Of a DNA stretch of 64,000 nucleotides, positions 26,011-37,731 are shown piece by piece. Position 1 is the first letter of the stretch; each line of letters starts with the position of its first letter. Source of the DNA: Synanceia verrucosa (taxonomy: Eukaryota > Chordata > Actinopteri > Perciformes > Synanceiidae); contig CM056550.1 of the NCBI GenBank assembly GCA_029721515.1, positions 18,475,119 through 18,539,118 of the forward strand, written 5' to 3'. Position numbers and translations under genes: made by a program. The notes beneath the pieces were generated by a model. It saw nothing but the letters and a program-made list of their open reading frames with translations, was not told the origin of the DNA and did no database searches.

Positions 26011-26035
26011 TGACGTAAATGACGGAAACGGAAGT
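26011..26035 (+). promoter_or_regulatory. putative dhx8 promoter elements (CRE-like and ETS-like)
   Basis: TGACGTAA (26011-26018, CRE/ATF-like) and ACGGAAGT (26028-26035, ETS core) lie 63-87 bp upstream of the dhx8 start codon, in a local CpG-containing stretch without a TATA box. This arrangement is typical of housekeeping promoters. Function is inferred from motif and position only. Confidence 0.4.
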
Positions 26036-26097
26036 TGTCCCTATTCAATATGTCCGCTGTGGTCCTCTTTCCCTGAACAAAACACGACTCGTGGAGC

Positions 26098-29000
26098 ATG
26101 GCAGACGGTGGAGTTGACGAGTTATCACAGCTTGAATATTTGTCTTTGGTGTCCAAAGTCTGCACGGAGCTTGACAACCATTTGGGAATAAGTGACAAAG
26201 ATTTAGGTGAGTAGTTTGTGGTTGAGAACTATCCATGCTAACTGGCTAGCTTATGCTATGTAGTTAGCCGTTAGCTAGCACAGTGTCATCTGTTAACATC
26301 GTAAAATAGAATGTTTGCAATCATTAAAGTTTTTTCGGACTGTTACCATGTATTGCGTAATGTTAACTACATATATGGTGTATCATACTACTTTTCAATA
26401 CTAGGACTGAATGTGGTTAAGTAGCCTATTTTGCGGTGTTCTTCGCCGTTAATTATGCTAGGACAGGAATCGGCTACGTTGGCTGCTAATGTCCTGTTCA
26501 TTGGTAATTTGTCATTTCTTTTGTTTCGCAGCTGAATTTGTTATCGACCTTGCTGAAAAGCAGCCAACATTTGATGGATTCAAAGCTATTTTGCTGCAAA
26601 ATGGAGCCGAATTCACAGTAAGTTCGTCTCTATATGCTACTTGAAGCTATCCATCATAACGTGATGTAAGCTAACGTAAACGATTAGCTAGCTCTAACTT
26701 TACATTGTATTTTTTGCCTTTCACTTTAGGATTCTCTCATCAGTAATTTGCTCAGACTCATTCAAACTATGCGACCTCCATCCAAGGCGTCTACGAGTAA
26801 AGGTAAGTCACTGTTGAGCTGCACACGAAGTCAAATAAGTTATAAAACACCAACAGGAAGTAAGTAGTCTTTGCCTCACTAAAACAGCGTCGCAGTCAAC
26901 ATACTGTATTAGATAGATAGTATAGAGAACATCATGGTGTTTCTTCACATATTTTCTACTTTGGAAAAATCAAAACTATAATTAATGAATAACTTTCTGT
27001 TTTCAGGCTCAGAGGCTGTGGTCAAGCCAAAGAGTGAAAAGGATCGACTGAAGGAGCTTTTTCCTGCACTGTGTAGAGCAAATGATCCAGCACCAAAGGT
27101 GCGTGACATCAGCACATTAGATTTCATATGACATACAGTGTATTAGCACCATTGTCATTTATGCCAAACAATATTTTTACACATTTTGTTATTGTTTTTC
27201 TTAGCCCTTTTTCTTAATAACACCTTAAACACAGAAATATTATGAGTGCTCTTTAATATTTTTTGAGCTACTGTGAAGACAATGTCAAGATGGCTGAGTG
27301 GAGCAACATATTTTCACTTGTTTAATTAATAATGCACTGTCAGAGTTATTAAAAGCGACTCATAGCTATCTGCTGATAGCATAATACAGTTATCCAGAAA
27401 TTAATATGATGGGGAGACTAAACAAAAATAACCAGTGGAATTTGAATTGTACTGTTCTGCAAATCGTTTTGTTTGATTAATGTTTTCAGAGGTTGCTGGA
27501 TGAAGATGATGTGAAAGTAGCAGCTGATGCCATGAAAGAGTTGGAGATGTTTATGCCCAGTGTCAGCGGGACAGACTCCAAAAGCAGCAAGAGCAGGTGT
27601 GAAAACTAACACTGGTCACATTTTTATTTGCCCTCTTGAAAGGGATATTTTAGATGTGATTGTTTACTCTGTTAAAAAATAGGTAATATAGGCTTCTTCT
27701 GCTACAAAGTTCATTGTGTGAATTCAGCCTTTTCTTATCAAATATCAACAATGGTTTCTGATGTTGCCTTTTACTCTTCTCTCATTCTCACAGGTCAGAA
27801 AAGAGCAGACGAAGTCGCAGCAGAAGCAAAGAAAAAGACAGATACAGGGATCGAGACAGAGATCGGGAGGACAAGAAGGACAGGAGGAGGCGGCACCGAT
27901 CCAGGTCCAGGTCTCGCTCTAGAGATCGTGATCGACACAGAGATGGAGACCGAGATAGAGACAGAGATCGTGGTAAAAGAAGAGACAAATCTTCCCGCTG
28001 GTCTGAACGCTCACCTAGCCCCAGAAAAGACCAAGACAGAGACTCTGACCGCTGGAAGGACAAACATGTGGACCGACCGCCGCCGGAGGAGCCTTCTGTT
28101 GGTGACATATACAACGGCAAAGTCACCAGTATCATGCAGTTTGGGTGCTTTGTTCAGCTGGAGGGATTAAGGTCAGCATTAAGCCACTAAAGTGCTGTTA
28201 ATACAACACTGACCCAGTGGAACTTCATGTTGCATATGCATTCCTATAAAATATGGAGTTTAGACCTGTGTGATTCAAGGTTCCCGTGAGCTACAATATC
28301 AGCGACTGACTTTACGCAGTTGTTGCTAATTCTGGGGTAGCAACCTTTTCTGCATGACAGTTGTAGGCACATGCCTTCAGTTTCTCTACTATGCATGCTT
28401 GGTTTCTTTGTCAGGTGTATAAATATCTGTCCAGTTTGTTATTAGTAACTTTCTCAAGTGACACTCAAGGTCTCTGAGTGTGAGTGACTGTACGTATCCC
28501 AATAAGCTTGTGTTTAATTCAGGCATTGTTAAAATCAAGCAGATAACATTCTAGCTGTTGCTAGCAAATGTGTTCAGATAATTAATCTGCCTCTGCCCTC
28601 TAAATATGTCATCATGTTTATGAACAGATGAGGTGTTTAAAACATGGAGCCAAAGTTGTTGTTGCTGTTCTCTTTGTAGGAAACGATGGGAGGGTTTGGT
28701 CCACATATCTGAGCTGCGTAGAGAAGGTCGCGTGGCCAATGTGGCTGATGTCGTCAGCAAAGGTCAAAGAGTCAAGATCAAGGTTCTGTCGTTCACCGGC
28801 TCCAAGACCAGTCTCAGTATGAAGGTAAGAAGAACTCCTGGAACAGATTCCTGGGAAGTTAGTCTGAATTACACTAAAGTAATTGAAATGTGTGTGCGCA
28901 GATTTCTTGGTGTGATGCAGGTTGTATAATTGAGATCTTGATAGCAGAATTGGTGCTTAATTGATTTTAAACTGTAAGTGTGTGTGCCTTTAATTCTATC

Positions 29001-32000
29001 TGATATTCCCTTTATATCAGAGCAGGTAATTGTTTGAGCCAGTGAGTCATTAGCAAATAAATGAGTGATTAAGCTGTAGAACTTCTCATGAGCACATATT
29101 AGGAAAGTTTTATTATCCTGGGATCTCAGGCTCGACTTTTAATTCTCAGCATAAACGGCCTCCTTTCTCTGCCAGGATGTGGACCAGGAGACAGGAGAAG
29201 ACTTGAACCCCAACAGGAGGAGGAACGTTGGTCCGGATGGAGGAGAGGAGATCTCTATGAGGAACCCAGACCGGCCCAGCAACCTGAACCTGGGTCACGC
29301 TCCTGAGCTGGAGCAAGACGACACCCTGGAGCGCAAGAGGCTCACCAAGATTTCTGACCCAGAGAAGTGGGAGATCAAACAGGTGGGAGCATATACAAAA
29401 TGGATTTCTGCATGTATGTAAGGTGATTTGAGGAACACTGAATCACTTTCTGCCCTCAGATGATTGCTGCCAACGTCTTATCCAAAGAAGAGTTCCCTGA
29501 CTTTGACGACGAGACGGGGATCCTTCCTAAAGTTGATGATGAAGAAGGTGAGACTTTTTCCACCCATTGCAGAACAAGTTTAACAACACAGTACCATTTT
29601 ACTGGTGTGATTTGTTAGTAAAACCTCACATACAGGGTTTCTTAAGTGTATTTGATTCTTCTCAAGCATTTTAGTCTATAAACATTTCTAGAATAGAAAT
29701 AGAATTGAAAAGACTTTGGCTTCCTGCAGTTTATGAACATATACCTCTTCAGTCCTCAGTCAAATGTTGTCAAGCTAACACACCAAACTAAGCTGGTGAA
29801 CTGAATGAACACCTAGTCTTTTCAGCATTAACATGTTAGCATGTTGTTATTAGCATTTAGCTCAGAGCTCTATTGTTTTTAAGTACATCCCCACAGAGAG
29901 GCCAGCTGTGCTGTGCGTTGCTTTATGAAATATGACTTCTAGGTGAGTGAACTGTTTGCTCATTGATCTTGTTCGTTGATATTTAGATGAGGATTTGGAA
30001 ATTGAGCTGGTTGAAGAGGAGCCTCCGTTCCTGAGAGGTCACACCAAACAAAGCATGGACATGAGCCCTGTTAAGATAGTCAAGGTACGGCTGAACACAC
30101 TGTCACATATTTCCCTAAATACAAAGAAAAGAGGCTACTGTGCACAATTTTATCTGCACTTTTTTTTGGAGGAAGCTGAAATGTTTAGTAGAATAGCTGT
30201 TGCCTGAAAACAATGTAACTTAGGAGCTGTTAAACACATTTTCAGCTCAGTGAGATGCTCTTCAGAGTGTTATGTTCCTGCGTTTCCCTCTGGCCATAGA
30301 ATCCAGATGGCTCTCTGTCTCAAGCCGCCATGATGCAGAGCGCCCTGGCTAAGGAGAGGCGAGAGCTGAAGCAGGCGGCACGAGAGGCGGAGATGGACTC
30401 CATCCCCATGGGGCTGAACAAACACTGGGTCGACCCGCTGCCAGACGGTGAGAAAGCCATTAGACTTGCACGGGTGTCAATGCTGAAGTACGGTTGTAGT
30501 CACAAAAACATCAGCCAGCTACGTTAGCAAACTGATCATGCATTATCTTATATTCATTAAATATAGTTCTATCTTTGATTTTTGCTCAGTCTCTGCCCTG
30601 CATTATTGAAACCACAGTCCAGGCTGAGTCATACATGAGCTCTGCTCCATGGTGGCTGGCAGCCGCCCTCAGGCTCGCCAGTGTTGGAGATGGTTATCTG
30701 GCTTCCTGCTATTTGGCCGGATAGAAAGTCTGGCTGTGGTTCAGTGTTCTTGTGTCTCCCCTCATGGCCCCAGGTGGTCTAAACAGTTACCAAGGGTGGG
30801 TCTGATGTGATGATATTTTAGCTGAAGCGCTAAAACTCAGGTTTGCTCCTCTTTTACAGTCGATGGAAGGCAAATTGCAGCCAACATGAGAGGCATCGGC
30901 ATGATGCCTAACGACATCCCGGAGTGGAAAAAGCATGCTTTTGGTGGCAACAAAGCCTCTTACGGAAAGAAAACCCAGCTGTCCATCCTGGAGCAGAGGG
31001 AGAGTCTGCCCATCTACAAGCTGAAAGAGCAGCTCATTCAGGTTCGCCACCATTTAATGAACAAAAACCCAAAGGGAGGCTTCACAGATTTATTCAGGAG
31101 CTTCACACTAGAGTTGATAATTGAGTCTGAGTACTTTCGATTGAAAATGTAATTATCCGTTTTGAGAAGCAGATTATCGATGCTCTCAAATGTAAATGAA
31201 ATATGCTTTATTGGTCTTTCTCTGGTGCTGATTAAGTGTCTCAAACAATTCAACTTTCTTTAATTTTCTTTAATGACTGTAACTCCAGCCTATCTTTGTC
31301 TACAGCACCAGATATAGATTTACACAGAATATTTTATCATATTTAAAGCTTCAAACGCTTCAGTTCAGCTCCATTATTTTCCAAACAAACATGGCTGACA
31401 CTTAGGTGTTTGTTATCTGCCACAGGCTGTTCATGACAACCAGATCCTGATTGTGATTGGAGAGACAGGGTCTGGTAAGACCACACAGATCACTCAGTAC
31501 CTGGCGGAGGCGGGCTACACCACCAGGGGGAAGATCGGCTGCACGCAGCCCCGTCGTGTGGCGGCCATGTCTGTGGCCAAGAGAGTCTCTGAGGAGTATG
31601 GCTGCTGTCTGGGACAAGAGGTCGGTCTGACATGTTTTATGTTCCCATTCAGTGATGATGGTTAAATCACTTGATTATTATATTTTGTACACACTAATAT
31701 GATATGTTTTTGTCTAGGTGGGCTACACCATCCGTTTTGAGGACTGCACCAGCCCTGAGACAGTGATCAAGTACATGACGGACGGTATGCTGCTGAGGGA
31801 GTGTCTGATCGACTCTGAGCTGGGCCAGTACGCCATCATCATGTTGGATGAGGCTCACGAGAGGACGATCCACACTGATGTTCTCTTTGGTTTGCTCAAG
31901 AAGGTAAACAAGATGAGCCGAGGCGTTTTACATTCATTTTATTTGTGAGAGATCAGTGACAGAGACGCTGAGCGCTGCTGTCGTCTATCCCAGACTGTAC

Positions 32001-35000
32001 AGAAACGCACAGACATGAAGCTGATCGTAACATCAGCCACGCTGGACGCCGTCAAGTTCTCCCAGTATTTCTACGAAGCCCCCATCTTCACCATCCCAGG
32101 GAGAACCTATCCGGTGGAGGTTCTCTACACCAAAGAGCCTGAGACAGACTACCTGGACGCCAGTCTCATCACAGTCATGCAGATCCATCTGACCGAACCT
32201 CCAGGTGTGGTTTTAATATCCTCATCATATCCTTTTCATACCGAAACATCCTGCTCTTTTCTCATGTCTCTTTTCTCCATCCAGGTGACATCCTGGTGTT
32301 TCTGACTGGACAGGAAGAGATCGACACGGCTTGTGAGATCCTCTATGAGAGGATGAAGTCTCTGGGTCCTGATGTTCCTGAACTGATTATTCTGCCAGTT
32401 TACTCTGCTCTGCCCAGCGAGATGCAGACCAGGATCTTTGACCCAGCACCTCCAGGCAGCAGAAAGGTGCTTTTATTTAACAGTCATCTTTCAAACATGT
32501 AGGAATTTCCATATTTATTAAATTTATACTGCCCTGAATCTAAAATAACCCATTTATCTGCTTCCAGTTATGATCTGATGTATGACTTTATAAAAATATG
32601 GTATTGTTTTGGAAACAATTAGTATATTAATTAATGAGTGTAGCTGTGCTGCAGAAAATCCAGTTAATAGTCTTTTTGTTATGGTTTGTGATGTCCCTTT
32701 TTTTTTTATACAATAGTAGAATAATCATTCGTTCCTGTCTGCAGGTGGTCATTGCCACAAACATTGCAGAGACCTCTCTGACCATCGATGGGATCTACTA
32801 TGTGGTGGATCCTGGTTTCGTCAAGCAAAAAGTGTACAACTCAAAGACGGGTATCGACCAGCTGGTGGTGACTCCCATCTCACAGGTACAGTGTCTTTAT
32901 GATTTACTTCATATAGCGTGAGAAGAATGTTTCTGATTTGCTTTTAATGATCTGTTTTCAATGTCAGGCCCAGGCCAAGCAGAGGGCGGGTCGAGCCGGC
33001 AGGACGGGTCCAGGGAAGTGTTACAGGCTCTACACAGAGAGAGCTTACAGAGACGAGATGCTGACGACCAACGTGCCGGAGATCCAGAGGACCAACCTGG
33101 CCAGCACTGTGCTGTCTCTGAAGGTAAACAGAGGAACATTTGTGGCACACTGATCTGTACTTAAAATGTCTTAAATTAAAATCCTGGTCTTAAATTTATT
33201 GTAAATCTGCTGTAGGTATTAAATTTTCAGATGGTGCATTTAATGCCAATAGGAAAACATAATATTCAAAGATTTACTGCAGTTTTGCACGTTGTTTTGT
33301 TCACAAAGTTCACTTCTTTGTTCTTGAAAGTTGTGAAATTAAAGTTGTAGAATAAAGTTAAGTGTTATGCCTTCAATTTGTATCACTGTTGCAAGTGTTA
33401 AAGGGCTGAAAAATTATCAGAGATTAATCTGATTTTTTTTTTTCTTGCTAGATATCGATATCGGCGTCTTCGATAAATTGACTATTTTCTACCAAAGAAA
33501 TTGTTATGACATCTGGTACTGTTTGCACTTGTTGTAATCACTGGTACTGTTTTATTTTGGAGAAGAGGAAACTGGAAACATCTGGATTTTATGTTATCAG
33601 AGAAACAAGCTGAAACCTGAGCGTCAGCTCGACTCGCAGCCCCTCTGAGACGTTCTGTGTCCGACAAAGAGCGTTGGAGAAACACATTTTTAGCGTCAAG
33701 CTCCTTATTCAGTGTTTTTACTGATTTCAATCACTGGGTCGTTTTATTGTGGCGAGGCGGTGACCCCTGAGGATAATCTGGCTTCTGGTCAAACATCCTA
33801 GAGATGACAACAACTGTCATGATCCCACGCTGCATCACAACGTCAGCAAATTACAATTTGGTGGAAAAACACATTGACATATTGTTGTTTTTTTTCATCA
33901 TACACCTGTATTGTTGTTATTTCCTCCACCAGGCTATGGGCATCAATGACCTCCTGTCTTTTGACTTCATGGACGCTCCTCCCATGGAGACTCTGATCAC
34001 AGCCATGGAGCAGCTCTACACCCTGGGAGCTCTGGATGATGAAGGCCTCCTCACACGGCTGGGACGAAGGGTGAGCAGGAAAATCCACCGTCTGTCACAG
34101 TGTTACATTAAAACTAATGACAGCTTTGTGCCTGTAATCTGTGCAAGAAGTGAGGAATACTTCAAATGTGTTTGTGCACTGTCAGTGATTTCCTTCTGTA
34201 TCTGTCCTCTAGATGGCTGAGTTTCCTCTGGAGCCAATGCTCTGTAAGATGTTGATCATGTCCGTCCATCTGGGCTGCAGTGAGGAGATGCTCACCATCG
34301 TGTCCATGCTGTCTGTGCAGAACGTCTTTTACAGACCAAAGGTATGTCCAGATTTAATAATTGAATGAGTGGGCAGTTTTTTAATATAGTTGAAGACAAT
34401 TGTCAGTCCAAAATGAGAAAAAAGAAAAAAATGGATGTGTAAAGGTTTTGTTTTTATGTGCTCTGCTTAAAGAAAAAAAAAGCTTGAAACTTACTGTAAA
34501 ATAATAATAATTAGTTGTATTTGCACCAGTATTTAAAGCTAATAAATTTTAATTTTTATTTTATTTTTTTTTTTAAAGAAAAAAAAATTATATATACTCA
34601 GTTTCTCATCTTTTGACAGTTTTCAATGTGATAACGATCCAGACATAAAGTACCTTAATTGTTTTTTTCTTTCATTTCTTCTCGTGTTAAAGGACAAGCA
34701 GGCCTTGGCTGACCAGAAGAAGGCAAAGTTTCACCAACCTGAGGGAGACCACCTGACCCTGCTGGCGGTCTACAACTCCTGGAAGAACAACAAGTTCTCC
34801 AACCCCTGGTGTTACGAGAACTTCATCCAGGCTCGCTCCCTGCGCAGAGCCCAGGACATCCGCAAGCAGATGCTGGGCATCATGGACAGGTAGGACTCTG
34901 AAGACGACAAGATGGAACCGCAGCACGTTAGCAGCTGAGTCTGATGAAACATCTGTATCTGTGGCTACTCATGAACATCCCACATGCTCTCGTCCTCAGA

Positions 35001-35492
35001 CATAAACTGGACGTGGTATCTTGTGGCAAAGCCACAGTCCGGGTCCAGAAAGCCATCTGCAGTGGTTTCTTCAGGAATGCAGCCAAAAAGGATCCTCAGG
35101 AGGGCTACCGCACCCTGATAGACCAGCAAGTGGTCTACATCCACCCCTCCAGTGCTCTGTTCAACCGCCAGCCAGAGTGGTACGACAACAAACAATATAA
35201 ATGTCCTTTTAGGAATATTTCATCTCCAAATGTTAAAAACAGCTGTGTGACGCCCTGCCTTTTTATCCTCAGGGTTGTGTACCATGAGTTGGTGTTGACC
35301 ACCAAGGAGTACATGAGGGAGGTGACCACCATCGACCCTCGCTGGCTGGTGGAGTTTTCTCCGGCCTTCTTCAAAGTGTCCGACCCCACGCGCCTCAGCA
35401 AGCAGAAGAAACAACAGCGCCTCGAGCCTCTCTACAACCGTTACGAGGAGCCCAACGCCTGGAGAATCTCTCGTGCTTTCAGACGCCGTTAA
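26098..35492 (+). CDS. dhx8: DHX8 pre-mRNA splicing helicase, tandem copy 1
   Basis: DEAH-box ATPase orthologous to yeast Prp22; in that family it releases spliced mRNA from the spliceosome in the nucleus. 23 exons join in frame to 1215 codons (human DHX8 is about 1220). N-terminal helical segment [20 protein letters not shown] (residues ~12-31); RS/RD-rich region ~156-235 with [16 protein letters not shown]1 RNA-binding domain ~259-330 ([20 protein letters not shown]); motif I GETGSGKT 583-590; DEAH 680-683; motif III SAT 712-714; motif [10 protein letters not shown] 881-888; then the winged-helix, ratchet and OB regions, ending ISRAFRRR. The start is the first in-frame ATG (26098) before [11 protein letters not shown]. 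All motifs are intact and no frame breaks are seen. The closest match by eye is the canonical vertebrate DHX8, so this is probably the ancestral-type copy. A paralogue follows 2.2 kb downstream in the same direction. Confidence 0.96.
26098..35492 (+). other. dhx8: exon map of dhx8 copy 1
   Basis: Coding exons: 1 26098-26206; 2 26532-26617; 3 26730-26802; 4 27007-27098; 5 27490-27596; 6 27794-28171; 7 28680-28824; 8 29176-29382; 9 29460-29547; 10 29987-30084; 11 30300-30447; 12 30860-31041; 13 31426-31620; 14 31718-31903; 15 31994-32204; 16 32285-32466; 17 32745-32885; 18 32968-33123; 19 33933-34070; 20 34213-34341; 21 34693-34889; 22 35000-35179; 23 35273-35492. All junctions are GT-AG. The exon 13 donor (GTCGGT) is a weak match to consensus. 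Intron 18 (809 bp) carries a dispersed repeat. The other introns over 300 bp (1, 5, 6, 7, 9, 12, 20) show no recognised element. Confidence 0.9.
33160..33516 (+). repeat. dispersed repeat R2 in dhx8 copy 1 intron 18
   Basis: Matches 42892-43290 in intron 12 of the downstream dhx8 copy, with shared words GTTCACAAAGTTCAC, TTCTTGAAAGTTGTGAAATT, ATCGATATC and TACCAAAGAAATT. The two lie in non-equivalent introns, so this is an interspersed element rather than duplicated gene sequence. The class is not identified; probably a non-autonomous DNA transposon. Confidence 0.65.
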
Positions 35493-36005
35493 TCAAAAAT
35501 GTTCTGAGAGAGATGATGAAGTCGGACGTGTCGACCGGCACCAGATGTGTGATCGGACCCTGGTGGTTGAAGTTTGTTTATTATCTCTACTTCAATTTTA
35601 ATTTTGTATTTGTACACATTGTACATTTTACTCCCTACATTAACCTGTCTGGGAGTTTTAGTGATTATTTTAGGAGCTGTTTACTTTCATAGCACTAATA
35701 CAAAAAGAAAGCTTTTCGCGTCTGTCCTGTTAGACGGCAGTTTATCTTCTGTGAGGAGATTTTGCAAAGCAGGACTATTTATTTTGACTCTGTGAATTGT
35801 AATGCCTAAATACGATCATAACAGAGTCCGTATGTTTCACTTGTCAGTACTCTTCTAAGAAACAGCGGTGATGTTTGGTAGATTTTGTACTATAGCTTGG
35901 ACAACTTTCACTCCCTTGGATGTGTCTCTGGGGTTTTGTTTTGCTGTAATCGCCAGTGGAACTATGGAAATGTGTCGTCATTAAAGGCTAAATTTTCGTA
36001 ATCCT
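35493..36005 (+). other. dhx8: 3' UTR of dhx8 copy 1
   Basis: Sequence from the stop codon to just past the ATTAAA at 35980-35985. It is A/T-rich and has no long frame of interest. The extent is inferred from the poly(A) signal. Confidence 0.6.
35980..35985 (+). terminator. polyadenylation signal ATTAAA for dhx8 copy 1
   Basis: ATTAAA about 490 bp after the stop codon, followed ~30 bp later by a T-rich and TG element (GATTTTTTTTTGTGG) that fits a downstream element. It is the common variant of AATAAA. Inferred from position and motif. Confidence 0.5.
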
Positions 36006-36198
36006 GATAGATTTTTTTTTGTGGACTTCAAATTAGAAAGAAATTCGCAGTAGAAAGGGGGAGATTGTGGTTTTAAAGTTGTCTGTTATCTAAGCTAAGA
36101 CATTAGAAAATAGACAAAAATAACAACTGCTTGGAGCACTCTTTCACTCTATTAAAAATTAGACCTGCACTCTAAAGGTGTGGAAGTCTAAAGTAGCA

Positions 36199-37452
36199 TA
36201 CACTGTATTGCCAAAAGTATTCGCTCACCCATCCAAATAATCAGAATCAGGTGTTCCAATCACTTCTATGTCCACAGGTGTATAAAATCAAGCACCTAGG
36301 CATGCAGACTGCTTTTACAAACATTTGTGAAAGAATGGGTCGCTCTCAGGAGCTCAGTGAATTCCAGCGTGGTGGAATGTGATAGGATGCCACCTGTGCA
36401 ACAAATCCAGTCGTGAAATTTCCTCACTCCTAAATATTCCACAGTCAACTGTCAGCTGTATTATAAGAACATGGAAGTGTTTGGGAACGACAGCAACTCA
36501 GCCACAAAGTGGTAGACCAAGTAAACTGATGGAGTGGGGTCAGCGGATGCTGAGGCGCAGAGTGTGAAGAGGTCACCAACTTTCTGCAGAGTCAATCTCT
36601 ACAGACCTCCAAACTTGATGTGGCCTTCAGATTAGCTCAAGAACAGTGCGCAGAGAGCTTCATGGAATGGGTTTCCATGGCCGAGCAGCTGCATCCAAGC
36701 CGTACATCACCAAGTGCAATGCAAAGCGTCGGTTGCAGTGGTGTAAAGCACGGCACCACTGGACTCTAGAGCAGTGGAGACGTGTTCTCTGGAGTGACGA
36801 ATCGCACTTCTCCATCTGGCAATCTGATGGATGAGTCTGGGTTTGGTGGTTGCCAGGAGAACGATACTTGTTGGTCTTCATTGTGCCAAGTGTAAAGTTT
36901 GGTGGAGGGGGGATTATGGTGTGGGGTTGTTTTTCAGGAGCTGGGCTTGGCCCCTTAGTTCCAGTGAAAGGAACTCTGAATGCTTCAGCATACCAAAACA
37001 TTTTGGACAATTCCATGCTCCCAACTTTGTGGGAACAGTTTTGAGCTGGCCCCTTCCTCTTCCAACATGACTGTGCACCAGAGCACAAAGCAAGGTTCAT
37101 AAAGACATGGATGACAGAGTCTGGTGTGGATGAACTTGACTGGCCTGCACAGAGTCCTGACCTCAACCTGATAGAACACCTTTGGGATGAATTAGAGCAG
37201 AGACTGAGAGCCAGGCCTTCTCATCCAACATCAGTGTGTGACCTCACAAATACTCTTCTGGAAGAATGGTCAGAAATTCCAATAAACACACTCCTAAACC
37301 TTGTGGACAGCCTTCCCAGAAGAGTTGAAGCTGTTATAGCTGCAAAAGGCGGACCAACATCATATTGAACCCTATGGATTAGGAATGGGACGTCACTTAA
37401 GTTCATATGTGAATCAAGGCAGGTGAGCGAATACTTTTGGCAATATAGTGTA
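36199..37452 (+). mobile_element. Tc1/mariner-type transposon, nearly full length
   Basis: About 1.25 kb, inserted between the two dhx8 copies. Left end TACACTGTATTGCCAAAAGT (36199 on) is mirrored by right end CTTTTGGCAATATAGTGTA (to 37452). The terminal inverted repeat of about 28-30 bp continues through TATTCGCTCACC and its complement. TA dinucleotides at both ends fit the TA target of Tc1 elements. The interior encodes a transposase of the Tc1 DD34E type on the + strand (separate entry). The ends and interior are well preserved, so this is a fairly young copy that has lost function through frame breaks. Confidence 0.93.
36335..37367 (+). pseudogene. Tc1-family transposase, disrupted
   Basis: Reading starts at ATG 36335 (MGRSQELSEFQRGGM) and hits TGA at once; the continuation (IGCHLCNKSSREISSLLN, helix-turn-helix) is in another frame from 36379. 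Further stops and shifts follow near 36567 and 36832. Recognisable parts in order: paired-like DNA-binding HTH; GRPSK; first catalytic Asp in RRVLWSDESHF (~36780-36812); GGGGIMVWGCFSG (~36904-36942); second Asp in HDCAPEHKAR (~37067-37096); third catalytic Glu in SPDLNLIEHLWDELE (~37155-37199); a C-terminal LVDSLPRRVEAVIAAKGG stretch ending at TGA 37366-37368. Catalytic positions are kept but no single frame spans them, so the protein cannot be made from this copy. Confidence 0.9.
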
Positions 37453-37705
37453 TATTCCATATGTATTGAATATTGCACAGACATTATCAACTAATTGTAC
37501 TAACAGTGGAGTAAATGTATAAGTACCACTAAATGGAAATACTTCAGTCAAGTACAAGTACACAAACTTCTATTTTAATGAAAATAAATTTCATTAAACC
37601 ATTGGGGTTCTATTCACTTTTTGAATGTGTTGTCTGTTTGTTGGCCAGAAGAGGGCAGCAGCTCTGCACCGCAGTTCTTTAAGCTCACACTACAGGAGAA
37701 GAAGC

Positions 37706-37713
37706 ACTTCCGG
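37706..37713 (-). promoter_or_regulatory. putative ETS site upstream of dhx8 copy 2
   Basis: ACTTCCGG on the + strand (CCGGAAGT on the - strand) lies 19 bp before the copy 2 start codon. Copy 1 also has an ETS-like core, about 65 bp before its ATG. This suggests a short housekeeping-type promoter came with the duplicated gene. Motif evidence only. Confidence 0.35.
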
Positions 37714-37731
37714 TTAGGAAGTCGAAAAAAA

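Noticed and set aside
27788..28135. 115-codon Ser/Leu/Arg-rich frame on the - strand
   Set aside because: Antisense shadow of the RS/RD-encoding exon 6 of dhx8 copy 1.
35135..35276. Apparent read-through of exon 22 of dhx8 copy 1 into exon 23 without an intron
   Set aside because: The frame stays open by chance. The donor GTACGA at 35180 and acceptor CAG ending at 35272 restore the conserved PEW-VVYHELV junction, and copy 2 splices at the same point.
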